A stretch of 19,110 nt of DNA from Lentisphaerota bacterium (GCA_016182435.1 JACPGN010000097.1:1-19110); one strand, 5' to 3'; counted from the first letter of the stretch, positions 7,551 to 13,623 are shown. Numbers and translations: made by a program. The notes: a model not told the origin generated them from the letters alone.

Positions 7551-7790
7551 ATGATGCAAGATCACATCCTTATTCGGCTATTCATTCTGACCGTATCTAT
7601 GGCGCTTCTCTGGATGGGAGTTTGTCAGATCAAGTCTGGCTGGGTTCCCACAAGCAGGGGGATGCCAGCCGGATGGATGAACCGGCAGACTACCCCATTG
7701 TATTACTGGTGGACTGTCATAGGCACTTTTCTCGTCGCCGTCCTCGCCTTTGTCATCGCGCTTTTTGCGGACATGGGAAGTCTGCGATGA
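7551..7790 (+). CDS. Small hypothetical membrane protein, 79 aa
   Basis: Two transmembrane helices are evident (residues about 8-26, LFILTVSMALLWMGVCQI, and 52-73, YYWWTVIGTFLVAVLAFVIALF) around a short proline/glycine loop. I take ATG at 7551 because it precedes the first helix directly; the frame is open back to 7500. No family recognised. It is the last gene before the first good attC site, so it belongs to that cassette, possibly with the two genes to its left. Confidence 0.5.
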   Translation: MMQDHILIRLFILTVSMALLWMGVCQIKSGWVPTSRGMPAGWMNRQTTPLYYWWTVIGTFLVAVLAFVIALFADMGSLR

Positions 7791-7818
7791 ATTAAGAACC
7801 ATACATTGGAAATGGAGA

Positions 7819-7885
7819 GGCCAACCAAGCGTCGGAGGCTATCGCCCCGCAAGGCGGGGCTCAGCCTCAACTCTGAGCGTTGGGA
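7819..7885 (+). mobile_element. attC site 1
   Basis: R'' box GGCCAAC (7819-7825), L'' box GTCGGAGGC (7831-7839), GC hairpin GCCCCGC-aag-GCGGGGC, L' box GCCTCAAC (7864-7871) and R' box GTTGGGA (7879-7885). The L'' arm has one G more than needed to pair with L', the extrahelical base that marks attC. The central 32 nt (7840-7871) are identical to attC site at 11607-11638. Confidence 0.85.
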
Positions 7886-7942
7886 TGATAAGCATAAATA
7901 GCCATATTATTATATTGCTTTATCAACGTTCTTAATGTAGCT

Positions 7943-7960
7943 TTTCCATATATATGGAAA
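7943..7960. promoter_or_regulatory. 18-bp perfect palindrome over the brnT start codon, candidate autoregulatory operator
   Basis: TTTCCATATATATGGAAA is its own reverse complement, and the ATG of the fused brnTA gene (7954) lies inside it. BrnA-type antitoxins bind palindromes at their own promoters, so autoregulation is the natural reading. No Shine-Dalgarno motif fits in this space. The AT-rich 7890-7940 stretch is the likely promoter. Confidence 0.55.
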
Positions 7961-8418
7961 CGACTCGGTTTGAATGGGATGAAGACAAAGACCGGTTGAA
8001 CCAGGAGAAGCACGGTATTTCGTTCCATCGGGCTCAATATGCCTTTGCCGATCCTCGCCGAGTCATTGCGCAAGACGTTAGCCACGGCGCCCAAGAGAAG
8101 CGGCTATATTGTATCGGCAAAGCGGGCGGCGAAATACTAACCGTCCGTTTCACATATCGAAACCAAATCATCCGCATCTTTGGCGCTGGATATTGGCGGA
8201 AAGGGAAAAAACTCTATGAAGAACAGAAGCTTCGCGTGATCCGGGATTTTCTCCCCTCGCCGGACGAACTTGCCTTCAAAGAAGAAAAAGTGAAAGTCAC
8301 GATTTCTCTTAGCAGGGCCAGTCTCGACTTTTTCAAACATGAAGCGGATCGGCATCATACTGCATATCAAAAAATGATTCGAAACCTCTTGGATGCATAT
8401 GCGGTCCGGCACAAATAA
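7954..8418 (+). CDS. Fused BrnT toxin - BrnA antitoxin
   Basis: One 154-codon frame holds two proteins that are normally separate. Residues 1-90 are a BrnT-type ribonuclease toxin (FEWDEDKDRLNQEKHGISF, then RLYCIGKAGG, RFTYRNQIIRIFGAGYWRKG, YEE). Residues about 94-154 are a BrnA/CopG-like antitoxin (IRDFLPSPDEL, KVKVTISLSRASLDFF, TAYQKMIRNLLDAYA). A separate antitoxin start is still recognisable: ATG at 8216 with AAAGGG upstream opens in the +2 frame, but runs into TGA at 8237 after MKNRSFA. One additional A near 8226-8229 would turn this into MKNRKLRVIRDFLPSPDEL, a typical BrnA N-terminus. So a single-base deletion, real or a sequence error, most likely fused the pair; programmed frameshifting is a remoter option. 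It is a single-gene cassette between attC sites 1 and 2. Confidence 0.82.
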   Translation: METTRFEWDEDKDRLNQEKHGISFHRAQYAFADPRRVIAQDVSHGAQEKRLYCIGKAGGEILTVRFTYRNQIIRIFGAGYWRKGKKLYEEQKLRVIRDFLPSPDELAFKEEKVKVTISLSRASLDFFKHEADRHHTAYQKMIRNLLDAYAVRHK

Positions 8419-8422
8419 GAGT

Positions 8423-8488
8423 CCCCAACAAACGGGTTGAAACTATTGCCGGCCCTTGGCCGCCAAAGTTTCACCCGTGCCATTCTCC
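8423..8488 (+). mobile_element. attC site 2
   Basis: R'' CCCCAAC (8423-8429), L'' GTTGAAACT (8436-8444), hairpin region with GGC repeats, L' AGTTTCAC (8467-8474), R' ATTCTCC (8482-8488). L'' and L' pair except for one extra T in L''. The outer R' reads ATT where GTT is expected, the same change as in the site at 14583, so this site may be weak or belong to a variant class. It follows the brnTA stop by 4 bp. Confidence 0.72.
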
Positions 8489-8502
8489 GAAAGGACGAGG
8501 CT

Positions 8503-9309
8503 ATGGCGATGATTGAGGAGATGGAAGCCACGGGGACCTGGCTGTTCCGATGGCGCAGTTATCTGCCTCTGGTCATGGTAGTCCTGCTCTTCACCGGGCT
8601 TGAGCATTTCGCATACCCCTTTGGTTCCCACCGGTGGGATCAGGCATGGGAGCTCTTGTGCCTTGCCATATCGTTTGCTGGTCTTCTGGTCAGGGTGCTT
8701 ACGGTCGGCTTTGCGCCGAAAAAAACATCAGGCCGCAACACCCGGAAGCAGGTTGCGGACAGTCTGAACACGACGGGGATGTACTCAGTCGTGCGGAATC
8801 CTCTCTACTTGGGCAACTTCCTGGCTGGACTTGGTCCAGCAATGTTTCTTCGCGTTTGGTGGGTGCCCACCATCTACATGCTGGTGTTCATGCTGTACTA
8901 CGAACGGATCATCTTCGCCGAGGAAATGTTCCTGAGACAGAAGTTTGGGCAACTGTACGCAGAGTGGGCGGAAAAGACCCCGGCATTTGTGCCGCGGCTG
9001 CGTCAATGGCTGCCGTCACCCCTTCTGTTCAATTGGCGGCAGGTGCTGCGGCGGGAGCACCAGACGCTGATGGGAATTGTCGCCGCCTTTTTCGTTCTTG
9101 AACTGGCTTGCCTGTGGCGCCTCGGTTTGGCGTTGCTCGACGATACGATGTGGAACGCCATCGCCGGCGCCACCCTGCTTTGTTTTCTCGTCATACGAGT
9201 TCTACGCAAATTCACGAAGGCCTTGACGGACATGGAAACAAACACGGCGAACAACGTGCCGGAGGATACGGCTCGCAAGCACGCCGCCCGTCAGCGGCAC
9301 GTTCGGTAA
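8503..9309 (+). CDS. ICMT/PEMT-family integral membrane methyltransferase
   Basis: The 268-aa product belongs to the isoprenylcysteine carboxyl methyltransferase / phospholipid N-methyltransferase superfamily. Diagnostic stretches are the SAM-binding turn GMYSVVRNPLYLGNFLAGLG (residues about 93-112) and the downstream YYERIIFAEEMFLRQKFGQLYAEW (about 137-160), surrounded by hydrophobic helices near 20-37, 44-66, 111-135 and two more after residue 195. The substrate is unknown; bacterial relatives modify lipids or unknown small molecules. I start at ATG 8503, where AGGACGAGG is a fair ribosome site; the frame is open from TTG 8437, but that part overlaps attC site 2. The last 21 residues are charged and appear to be encoded by a possible attC (9246-9307). 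It is a cassette gene. Confidence 0.8.
   Translation: MAMIEEMEATGTWLFRWRSYLPLVMVVLLFTGLEHFAYPFGSHRWDQAWELLCLAISFAGLLVRVLTVGFAPKKTSGRNTRKQVADSLNTTGMYSVVRNPLYLGNFLAGLGPAMFLRVWWVPTIYMLVFMLYYERIIFAEEMFLRQKFGQLYAEWAEKTPAFVPRLRQWLPSPLLFNWRQVLRREHQTLMGIVAAFFVLELACLWRLGLALLDDTMWNAIAGATLLCFLVIRVLRKFTKALTDMETNTANNVPEDTARKHAARQRHVR
9246..9307 (+). mobile_element. Candidate (weak) attC site
   Basis: GGCGAAC (9246-9252) and GTTCGGT (9301-9307) could be the outer boxes. AACGTGCCG (9253-9261) pairs perfectly with CGGCACGTT (9295-9303). The inner boxes and an extra base are not clear, and the palindrome overlaps coding sequence, so it could be chance. It would split the methyltransferase from the hicBA-vapBC genes. 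Confidence 0.35.
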
Positions 9310-9326
9310 AAAATGATATTGCCTAA

Positions 9327-9340
9327 CGGCCATATGACCG
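9327..9340. promoter_or_regulatory. Candidate operator upstream of hicB1
   Basis: CGGCCATATGACCG is a near-palindrome (one mismatched pair) 26 bp before the hicB1 start. HicB antitoxins repress their own operons through such sites. Support is symmetry and position only. Confidence 0.3.
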
Positions 9341-9366
9341 GTAACCTTTGAGAAAAGGATGATACC

Positions 9367-9567
9367 ATGAGAATTGAAATCGAAAGGGAAGATGATGGCC
9401 GGTGGATCGCGGAAGTGCCGGATATTCCGGGAGTCATGGCTTACGGAACAACCAGACAAGATGCCGTAGCCAAGGTTGAAGCTCTGGCTCTGCGAATTAT
9501 CGCAGACCGGATTGACCATGGCGAAGCCATTCCGGAATTAGATGAAATGTTTGCTGTCCCCGCATGA
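9367..9567 (+). CDS. hicB: HicB-family antitoxin (module 1)
   Basis: A 66-aa partial-RNase-H-fold antitoxin that neutralises the HicA mRNA interferase. Family signs are the opening MRIEIEREDDGRWIAEVPDIPGV region (residues 1-23), the TRQDAVAKVEALALRIIADR helix (29-48) and the short length typical of HicB proteins lacking a separate DNA-binding domain. AAAAGG before the ATG is a good ribosome site. Its stop overlaps the hicA start as ATGA, so toxin translation depends on antitoxin translation. Here the antitoxin gene comes first, unlike the classical hicA-hicB order, but this arrangement is common. It is carried in the cassette array. Confidence 0.85.
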   Translation: MRIEIEREDDGRWIAEVPDIPGVMAYGTTRQDAVAKVEALALRIIADRIDHGEAIPELDEMFAVPA

Positions 9568-9788
9568 GCCAATGGCCCTCCAGCAAAGCGCGCAAAGTGC
9601 TGGCCGCGTTGCTCCGTATCGGCTGGATTGTGAAACGACAAACGGGCACTTCGCACCGCATTCTCGCCCGACCAGGTTGGCCCGACTTTGTTTTTGCCTT
9701 TCATGACGACGCGGAGATCGGACCTAAAATGCTGTCCCGCATCGCCAAGCACACGGGACTCCAAACGACTTATAAAAACAAAGGTTGA
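9564..9788 (+). CDS. hicA: HicA-family mRNA interferase toxin (module 1)
   Basis: Small (74 aa) double-stranded-RNA-binding-fold ribonuclease that cleaves mRNA on the ribosome. The sequence shows SKARKVLAALLRIGW (7-21) and the catalytic-histidine strand KRQTGTSHRIL, with H31 as the expected catalytic residue. The C-terminus IGPKMLSRIAKHTGL (52-66) is the usual family helix. It overlaps hicB by 4 bp. The extra TTYKNKG tail is unremarkable. It looks full length with its key histidine, so the toxin should be active. Confidence 0.85.
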   Translation: MSQWPSSKARKVLAALLRIGWIVKRQTGTSHRILARPGWPDFVFAFHDDAEIGPKMLSRIAKHTGLQTTYKNKG

Positions 9789-9810
9789 CGCTACACATCG
9801 GAGTGTGTCA
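9786..9810. promoter_or_regulatory. Candidate vapBC operator
   Basis: TGAC and ACAC (9786-9796) pair with GTGT and GTCA (9803-9810) around a 6-nt centre with a GCT bulge. It overlaps the hicA stop and precedes vapB by 22 bp, where an autoregulatory VapBC site would be expected. Symmetry alone supports it. Confidence 0.25.
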
Positions 9811-9832
9811 AGGTATGTGTGGAGGTGTCTAT

Positions 9833-10033
9833 ATGGCGACAAATCTTCAGCTCGATGACAGGCTGATCCGGCAAGCTGTTGCGCTCGGTAGCCATCGCAC
9901 GAAGAAGGCGGCAGTAACGCAGGCGCTGACCGACTACATCCGCCATCTCCGACAGGAGAAGATCCTTGATCTGTTTGGAAAGGTGGATTTCGACCCTGAG
10001 TATCGCTATAAACGGCAACGGGCGAAAGCATGA
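9833..10033 (+). CDS. vapB: VapB-family antitoxin
   Basis: A 66-aa type II antitoxin of the family that opens MATNLQLDD and continues with RLIRQAVALGSHRTKKAAVTQALTDYI, a ribbon-helix-helix-type DNA-binding region (residues about 3-45). The C-terminal half (DLFGKVDFDPEYRYKRQRAKA) is the typical toxin-binding tail with the DFDPxYxYKxxR pattern. I start at ATG 9833, which has GGAGG about 8 bp upstream; the frame is open further left without a family match. It overlaps vapC by ATGA. It lies 44 bp after hicA, with no clear attC between, so both modules may share one cassette. Confidence 0.87.
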   Translation: MATNLQLDDRLIRQAVALGSHRTKKAAVTQALTDYIRHLRQEKILDLFGKVDFDPEYRYKRQRAKA

Positions 10034-10485
10034 GAGTGCTCATTGACACGAGCATCTGGTCTCTCGCGCTACGCCGAGCCGAGCATGTTCGGAATCCGGA
10101 GTCGTTGGAGTTGAGACGTCTGATCACGGCCCATTTGGCCGAAATCATAGGCCCAATCCGGCAGGAAGTGCTCTCCGGAGTGCGGGATCAGTCCCAGTTT
10201 GACCGATTGGAGTCGCACCTTGCCGCCTTTCCTGATCTGCCCTTGCTTACCGAGGACTACGTGACAGCCGCTAAGTTCTTCAATCTGTGTCGTTCCAGAG
10301 GCATTCAGGGAGCGAACACCGACTTTCTGATCTGCGCCGTAGCCGTGAGACACGACTTTACCGTATTTACGACAGACGGGGACTTCCCTCTGTTTGCCAA
10401 GTGCCTGCCGGTCGTCCTACACGAAATCAGCAAGACGACTGAACAAACACCTGCGCGTTATCGTCGCTCTCGCGCCGAAACGTGA
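10030..10485 (+). CDS. vapC: VapC-family PIN-domain ribonuclease toxin
   Basis: PIN-domain endoribonuclease, the toxin partner of VapB; family members cleave tRNA or rRNA using Mg ions. Acidic active-site residues are in place: D6 (LIDTSIW), E46 (RQEVLSG), D98 (GANTDFLICA) and D116 with D118 (TTDGDF). Residues 1-132 form the complete PIN domain. Residues 137-151 (TEQTPARYRRSRAET) lie beyond it and are encoded by the attC site, so they are a cassette-derived tail. The start overlaps vapB by 4 bp. Confidence 0.9.
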   Translation: MRVLIDTSIWSLALRRAEHVRNPESLELRRLITAHLAEIIGPIRQEVLSGVRDQSQFDRLESHLAAFPDLPLLTEDYVTAAKFFNLCRSRGIQGANTDFLICAVAVRHDFTVFTTDGDFPLFAKCLPVVLHEISKTTEQTPARYRRSRAET

Positions 10486-10494
10486 GCGTTCGAT
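10438..10494 (+). mobile_element. attC site 3 (overlaps vapC 3' end)
   Basis: R'' ACTGAAC (10438-10444), L'' GTTATCGTCGC (from 10457), minimal loop TCTC, L' GCGCCGAAAC (10472-10481), R' GTTCGAT (10488-10494). L'' and L' pair as GTT-TCG-GC with one extra A in L''. At 57 bp it is among the shortest practical attC lengths. The vapC stop TGA (10483-10485) sits in the spacer between L' and R'. Confidence 0.7.
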
Positions 10495-10527
10495 GCAAGA
10501 GGGAGATGGAATGAAAAAAGCATATCT

Positions 10528-11514
10528 ATGGGAGCGCTTGTCATGACGAGAGCAACTGCATTCGGCGAGGGCAACATTCCGGATTGGGTCAGAGTGACCG
10601 ACAAAGCGGGATGGCAGCCACGTGACTCCCAGGGGGAAGTCGTCTACAAGGACCAACTGTGGATATTCGGCGGGTGGTTTGATTCGCATAAGCCCTGTCC
10701 TCGCGATGTCTGGAGCACGTGCGACGGCAAAAGTTGGAAGCTCGCCCAGGAAACTGCTCCTTGGAAGCACAGCGATCTGCCAATGACGCTCGTTTTCAAG
10801 AACAAGATGTGGCTCATGGGCGGGTGGTACAACGGACGGCTCCCTGACCATTCGGCCACCAACGAAGTCTGGTGCTCGGCTGACGGTGTCAAGTGGGAAC
10901 TGGCCACGCAGCATGCGGGCTGGTCCCCCCGCCTGGCTGCCGGAGCGGTGGTGTTCAAGGACAAGATGTGGATTCTGGGAGGCATCGAGAACTACTTTTT
11001 CGGGGACGAAAAGAGCTTGAAGAATGATGTCTGGTATTCTGATGACGGCAAAGAGTGGAGACTCGCAACGAATAGCGCGGGGTGGAGCCCGCGCGCATAT
11101 CATCAGGCAGTCGTATTCAACGACAAGATATGGGTCTTAGGGGGCGGGAACTACGTTCCGAAACATCACGCGCTCAATGACGTTTGGTGCTCGGAGGATG
11201 GCATCGCCTGGACCAAGGCAACAGCGGCAGCGTCGTGGGGTCCGCGCTTGTGGTTCTCATCGGTCGTCTATCGAGATCGGATTTGGGTCTTGGGGGGGTG
11301 GTCGCAGAGCACCGACAACTATGGCGATGTCTGGTTCTCGAAAAATGGCAAGGACTGGACGGAGTTGAAATTCGAAGTCATCTGGAAGGCGCGTCACGAG
11401 CACTCCGCATTCGTTTTCCAGGATAGAATTTGGGTAGCTGGTGGCCATGCCAGACCGCTGAGCAGTGAGGTCTGGTCGCTGGCGATTCCCGCTGAGTGGT
11501 TCAAAGACCAGTGA
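10528..11514 (+). CDS. Kelch-repeat beta-propeller protein
   Basis: The 328-aa product is built from six kelch blades of about 50 residues, each marked by a strand ending in GG: QLWIFGG, KMWLMGG, KMWILGG, KIWVLGG, RIWVLGG and RIWVAGG, each followed by a DVW-S/C-DGK-W strand pair. Such propellers act as binding scaffolds or galactose-oxidase-like domains; no extra catalytic part is visible. There is no obvious signal peptide. The start is uncertain: ATG 10528 or ATG 10543 in frame, while the best ribosome site (GGGAGA, 10501) serves an 11-codon frame beginning at ATG 10511 (MKKAYLWERLS) whose stop overlaps ATG 10543 as ATGA. That leader may couple translation or may be a frameshifted original N-terminus. 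It forms one cassette with the attC at 11589. Confidence 0.85.
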   Translation: MGALVMTRATAFGEGNIPDWVRVTDKAGWQPRDSQGEVVYKDQLWIFGGWFDSHKPCPRDVWSTCDGKSWKLAQETAPWKHSDLPMTLVFKNKMWLMGGWYNGRLPDHSATNEVWCSADGVKWELATQHAGWSPRLAAGAVVFKDKMWILGGIENYFFGDEKSLKNDVWYSDDGKEWRLATNSAGWSPRAYHQAVVFNDKIWVLGGGNYVPKHHALNDVWCSEDGIAWTKATAAASWGPRLWFSSVVYRDRIWVLGGWSQSTDNYGDVWFSKNGKDWTELKFEVIWKARHEHSAFVFQDRIWVAGGHARPLSSEVWSLAIPAEWFKDQ

Positions 11515-11588
11515 GCGTTAGAACAGGATGCTCCCCTGAGAAGGAGTCGTCCCCCAATGTGGCACCGGAAAGGCAAGGGTTGAATCGC

Positions 11589-11651
11589 ACACAACGCGTT
11601 GCAGGGTATCGCCCCGCAAGGCGGGGCTCAGCCTCAACGCTGCCGTCGTCC
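11589..11651 (+). mobile_element. attC site 4
   Basis: R'' ACACAAC (11589-11595), L'' GTTGCAGGG (11598-11606), hairpin GCCCCGC-aag-GCGGGGC, L' GCCTCAAC (11631-11638), R' GTCGTCC (11645-11651). L'' has an extra C relative to L'. The R' box has GTC where GTT is expected, so recombination may be impaired. Its core is identical over 32 nt to attC site 1. Confidence 0.75.
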
Positions 11652-11769
11652 CAGAAATAAAGATTCCCTTGCCAGCAGGGCATGGTATGCTGAAAGCATG
11701 AGTAAAAGGTAATAACCAAACGGGACTTTGTAATTGACGCGTTTGTTTCTCAAGAATAAAGGAGTAAAT

Positions 11770-11985
11770 ATGCATAACGAATTCACGGCTGTTGTTGAGC
11801 AAGACGGAGACTGGTTCATTGGGTATTGTCCCGAAATTCCAGGGGCTAATGGGCAAGGAAAGACAAAAGATGAATGCCTTCACAATCTTGCCGACGCGAT
11901 TGACTTGATCTTGGCCGATCGTCGTGAAGACGCTCTTCGAGGTCTTCCCGCGAACGCAACCAGAGAAGTCGTGGCGGTCGGATGA
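11770..11985 (+). CDS. hicB: HicB-like antitoxin (module 2)
   Basis: The 71-aa product matches the HicB-like partial RNase H fold: EFTAVVEQDGDWFIGYCPEIPG (residues 4-25) followed by GQGKTKDECLHNLADAIDLIL (28-48). It should neutralise the HicA encoded next. ATG 11770 is chosen because AAAGGAG lies at ideal spacing and MHNEFTAVV is a normal start. The stop overlaps hicA as ATGA. It differs strongly in sequence from module 1 (GYCPEIPGANGQG against AEVPDIPGVMAYG), so the two modules came from separate sources and not from a local duplication. Confidence 0.87.
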   Translation: MHNEFTAVVEQDGDWFIGYCPEIPGANGQGKTKDECLHNLADAIDLILADRREDALRGLPANATREVVAVG

Positions 11986-12170
11986 AACGGAACGATCTTC
12001 TCAGACACCTCCGGCGTCACGGCTGTTACCTTAAACGAGAGGGACGCTCTCACTCGCTCTGGACAAATCCACTGACCGGATGGGTGGAAGCCGTGCCCCG
12101 ACATACAGAGATTTCCAATCGGCTTGTCCGAAAGATATGCAAATGTCTTAGCGTCCCCGGAATCGGATGA
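11982..12170 (+). CDS. hicA: HicA-family mRNA interferase toxin (module 2)
   Basis: A 62-aa HicA toxin: MKRNDLLRHLRRHGCYLKREG (1-21), then RSHSLWTNP with H24 as the catalytic histidine, a short loop, and VPRHTEISNRLVRKICKCLSVP (38-59), the family's C-terminal helix. Full length and apparently intact. It overlaps hicB by 4 bp and ends 22 bp before the next attC-like palindrome. Together with hicB it forms one cassette of about 0.6 kb. Confidence 0.88.
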   Translation: MKRNDLLRHLRRHGCYLKREGRSHSLWTNPLTGWVEAVPRHTEISNRLVRKICKCLSVPGIG

Positions 12171-12191
12171 AAGGCCGAACCAGAGTTGCAG

Positions 12192-12240
12192 GGCCAACGA
12201 GTTGCGGCGGCGCGGAGCGCCGCCTAACAACTCGTTGGAG
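12192..12240 (+). mobile_element. Atypical attC-like palindrome (site 5)
   Basis: GGCCAAC (12192-12198) and GTTGGAG (12234-12240) can serve as outer boxes. CCAACGAGTTG (12194-12204) pairs perfectly with CAACTCGTTGG (12228-12238), and inner GGCGGCGC pairs with GCGCCGCC. The symmetry is higher than in the other sites, with only a TTA/C difference. Its right half GCCTAACAACTCGTTGGAGC is identical to the left half of attC site 7, so it may be a hybrid or rearranged site. Confidence 0.6.
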
Positions 12241-12252
12241 CGTGAGAGAAAT

Positions 12253-12720
12253 ATGAATTCGGAATTGTGGAAAATGGTGGGTGAGATCTGCGGCTGTGGT
12301 TTGGTATTGTTATTCCCCTACTCTTTCATAAGGATCACGGTCGTAGCTTTTCTTCAGAGGAATCCCCATCGTTTTCTTGTCATTTTCATCGCCGTCCCTT
12401 TGATACTCGGCCTCACGGATTACACAATTGCACTCAAGAAGGGGCATCCAATGTTATCGTTTCCGACTGTGATGTTATTGGACGGGGGTTCTAATGTGAA
12501 CATCGGATGGGGCTACACAATTCTGAAGTGGCACCAGATAGTCATACATCCCAGTCTTAAGAATGGCGTAGCTGGATTCAAGGTTGGTCTGAAATTAACA
12601 TTCTGGTTTCTTCTGGGATTGGAATCGTCGGAATTTAAGGCAACTGAGATGGAAGCTCCAACAAAACGCTCCAACACAACGCCGGTTCCGCTGCGCTCCA
12701 CCGGCGAGGTTGAGCGTTGA
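12253..12720 (+). CDS. Hypothetical membrane protein, 155 aa
   Basis: Not recognised. Two hydrophobic stretches lie at about residues 14-34 (CGLVLLFPYSFIRITVVAF) and 40-57 (FLVIFIAVPLILGLTDY), with another moderately hydrophobic one near 110-124 (VGLKLTFWFLLGLES), so an inner-membrane protein is likely. ATG 12253 is chosen since everything upstream in frame overlaps the attC-like palindrome and the previous gene. The last 21 residues, from about residue 135, are encoded by the attC site at 12656 and contain the attC-derived run TTPVPLRSTGEVER. Single-gene cassette. Confidence 0.6.
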   Translation: MNSELWKMVGEICGCGLVLLFPYSFIRITVVAFLQRNPHRFLVIFIAVPLILGLTDYTIALKKGHPMLSFPTVMLLDGGSNVNIGWGYTILKWHQIVIHPSLKNGVAGFKVGLKLTFWFLLGLESSEFKATEMEAPTKRSNTTPVPLRSTGEVER

Positions 12721-12728
12721 CGTTCGGC
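12656..12728 (+). mobile_element. attC site 6 (overlaps the 3' end of the 155-aa gene)
   Basis: AACGCTCCAAC (12665-12675) pairs with GTTGAGCGTT (12709-12718) with one extra C in the left arm. A GCCGGT/ACCGGC hairpin forms the middle. The outer boxes are CTCCAAC (12656-12662) on the left and either GTTGACG (12716) or GTTCGGC (12722-12728) on the right; the exact R' is ambiguous. Confidence 0.7.
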
Positions 12729-12744
12729 CAAGAGAAATACATAA

Positions 12745-13623
12745 ATGCTATCGCCGCGTGAATACCGATTCAATTCCAGCGCCATTGGATGGTGCCGCTA
12801 TTATCCCGATACGCGCGCCTTGGACATGGCAGACACAAGCGGTTCTGCATACAGGTATCACGACGTTCCGCCACACGTCGTTGACGCACTGGTTGTTTCG
12901 CCATCCGTGGGCAAGTTCTTTCATAAATATATTTCACACACGTACCCGTGCTCTTCAGTTAATGATGCGTCGCCGCTTCTGCGGACAAGTGGAAGTACAA
13001 CCCAGCTCGTTGAACGCTCAATGTCAGCAATCTCTACTTTCATCCCCGACAATTTCACCGGATCGATAGCTGATTTGTTGAGTCACTTGCCGATTCTGGT
13101 CATTGTTGTGAACCGGCGCAAGACCAAGCATGGCGATCACTCAGTGTCGCACACGCGGGGATACAGCAAGATCACGATCAATCACTCTGGCAATCAATTT
13201 CGATTTGTCATCACGTTGCTGCACGAAATTACCCATGCAATTATCACGCACAAAGCGGCCGCGAAGGTCGATCCCCATGGACCGGAATGGAAAATGGCAT
13301 TTGGTGAACTCCTCACCACAAGGCTTCCGCTATTTCCCGAGGAATTGCATGATTCCATCAGGCGCTATGCGCGTAATCCTCTCTATTCGACAGATTCCGA
13401 CACACGACTCTCAACGATGCTGCGCAAGTATGACACACTGGATTTACGCCCAACAGTTGCGGAACTTCCTATTGGACAGATGTTTTCATTGAATGGGCGG
13501 GATACAATGGTAAAAGGGCGGCTGATGCGGAAGTCATATCTATGTACTACATCTGAAGGAAAGCGGTTTCGAGTCTCACCCGTGGCTCGTGTGCATACGA
13601 TATACACGCAAGAATTGGCCTAA
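12745..13623 (+). CDS. KTSC domain - SprT-like zinc metallopeptidase fusion
   Basis: Residues 1-68 match the KTSC domain (SSAIGWCRYYPDTRALDM, then YRYHDVPPHVVDALVVSPSVGKFFHKYI and a terminal YPC), a small domain of unclear, possibly nucleic-acid-linked role that is often joined to other domains. Residues about 96-230 are SprT-like: the zinc and catalytic motif HEITH (160-164) sits in TLLHEITHAIITHK, and the third ligand is likely H178 in DPHGPEWKMAF. SprT/Spartan proteins cleave DNA-protein crosslinks in eukaryotes; bacterial roles are less clear. Residues 235-290 form an all-beta tail, perhaps a small SH3-like domain (RLMRKSYLCTTSEGKRFRV). ATG 12745 opens the KTSC domain. The stop overlaps the R'' box of the next attC, so this is a compact 1-kb cassette. 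Confidence 0.82.
   Translation: MLSPREYRFNSSAIGWCRYYPDTRALDMADTSGSAYRYHDVPPHVVDALVVSPSVGKFFHKYISHTYPCSSVNDASPLLRTSGSTTQLVERSMSAISTFIPDNFTGSIADLLSHLPILVIVVNRRKTKHGDHSVSHTRGYSKITINHSGNQFRFVITLLHEITHAIITHKAAAKVDPHGPEWKMAFGELLTTRLPLFPEELHDSIRRYARNPLYSTDSDTRLSTMLRKYDTLDLRPTVAELPIGQMFSLNGRDTMVKGRLMRKSYLCTTSEGKRFRVSPVARVHTIYTQELA

Noticed and set aside
9320..9346. GCCTAAC at 9321 as an attC R'' box
   Set aside because: No L''/L' pair or R' box follows at a suitable distance; the next 40 bp are the hicB leader with a near-palindrome better read as an operator.
11511..11525. TGAGCGTTAGAAC at the kelch stop as another attC right box
   Set aside because: It resembles an R' box, but no pairing left half was found in the kelch 3' end, and a complete attC lies only 75 bp further on. 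Left as a possible scar.
12710..13492. Alternative frames inside the KTSC-SprT gene (12710-13069, 13130-13492)
   Set aside because: They overlap recognised domains in another frame and lack any family features.
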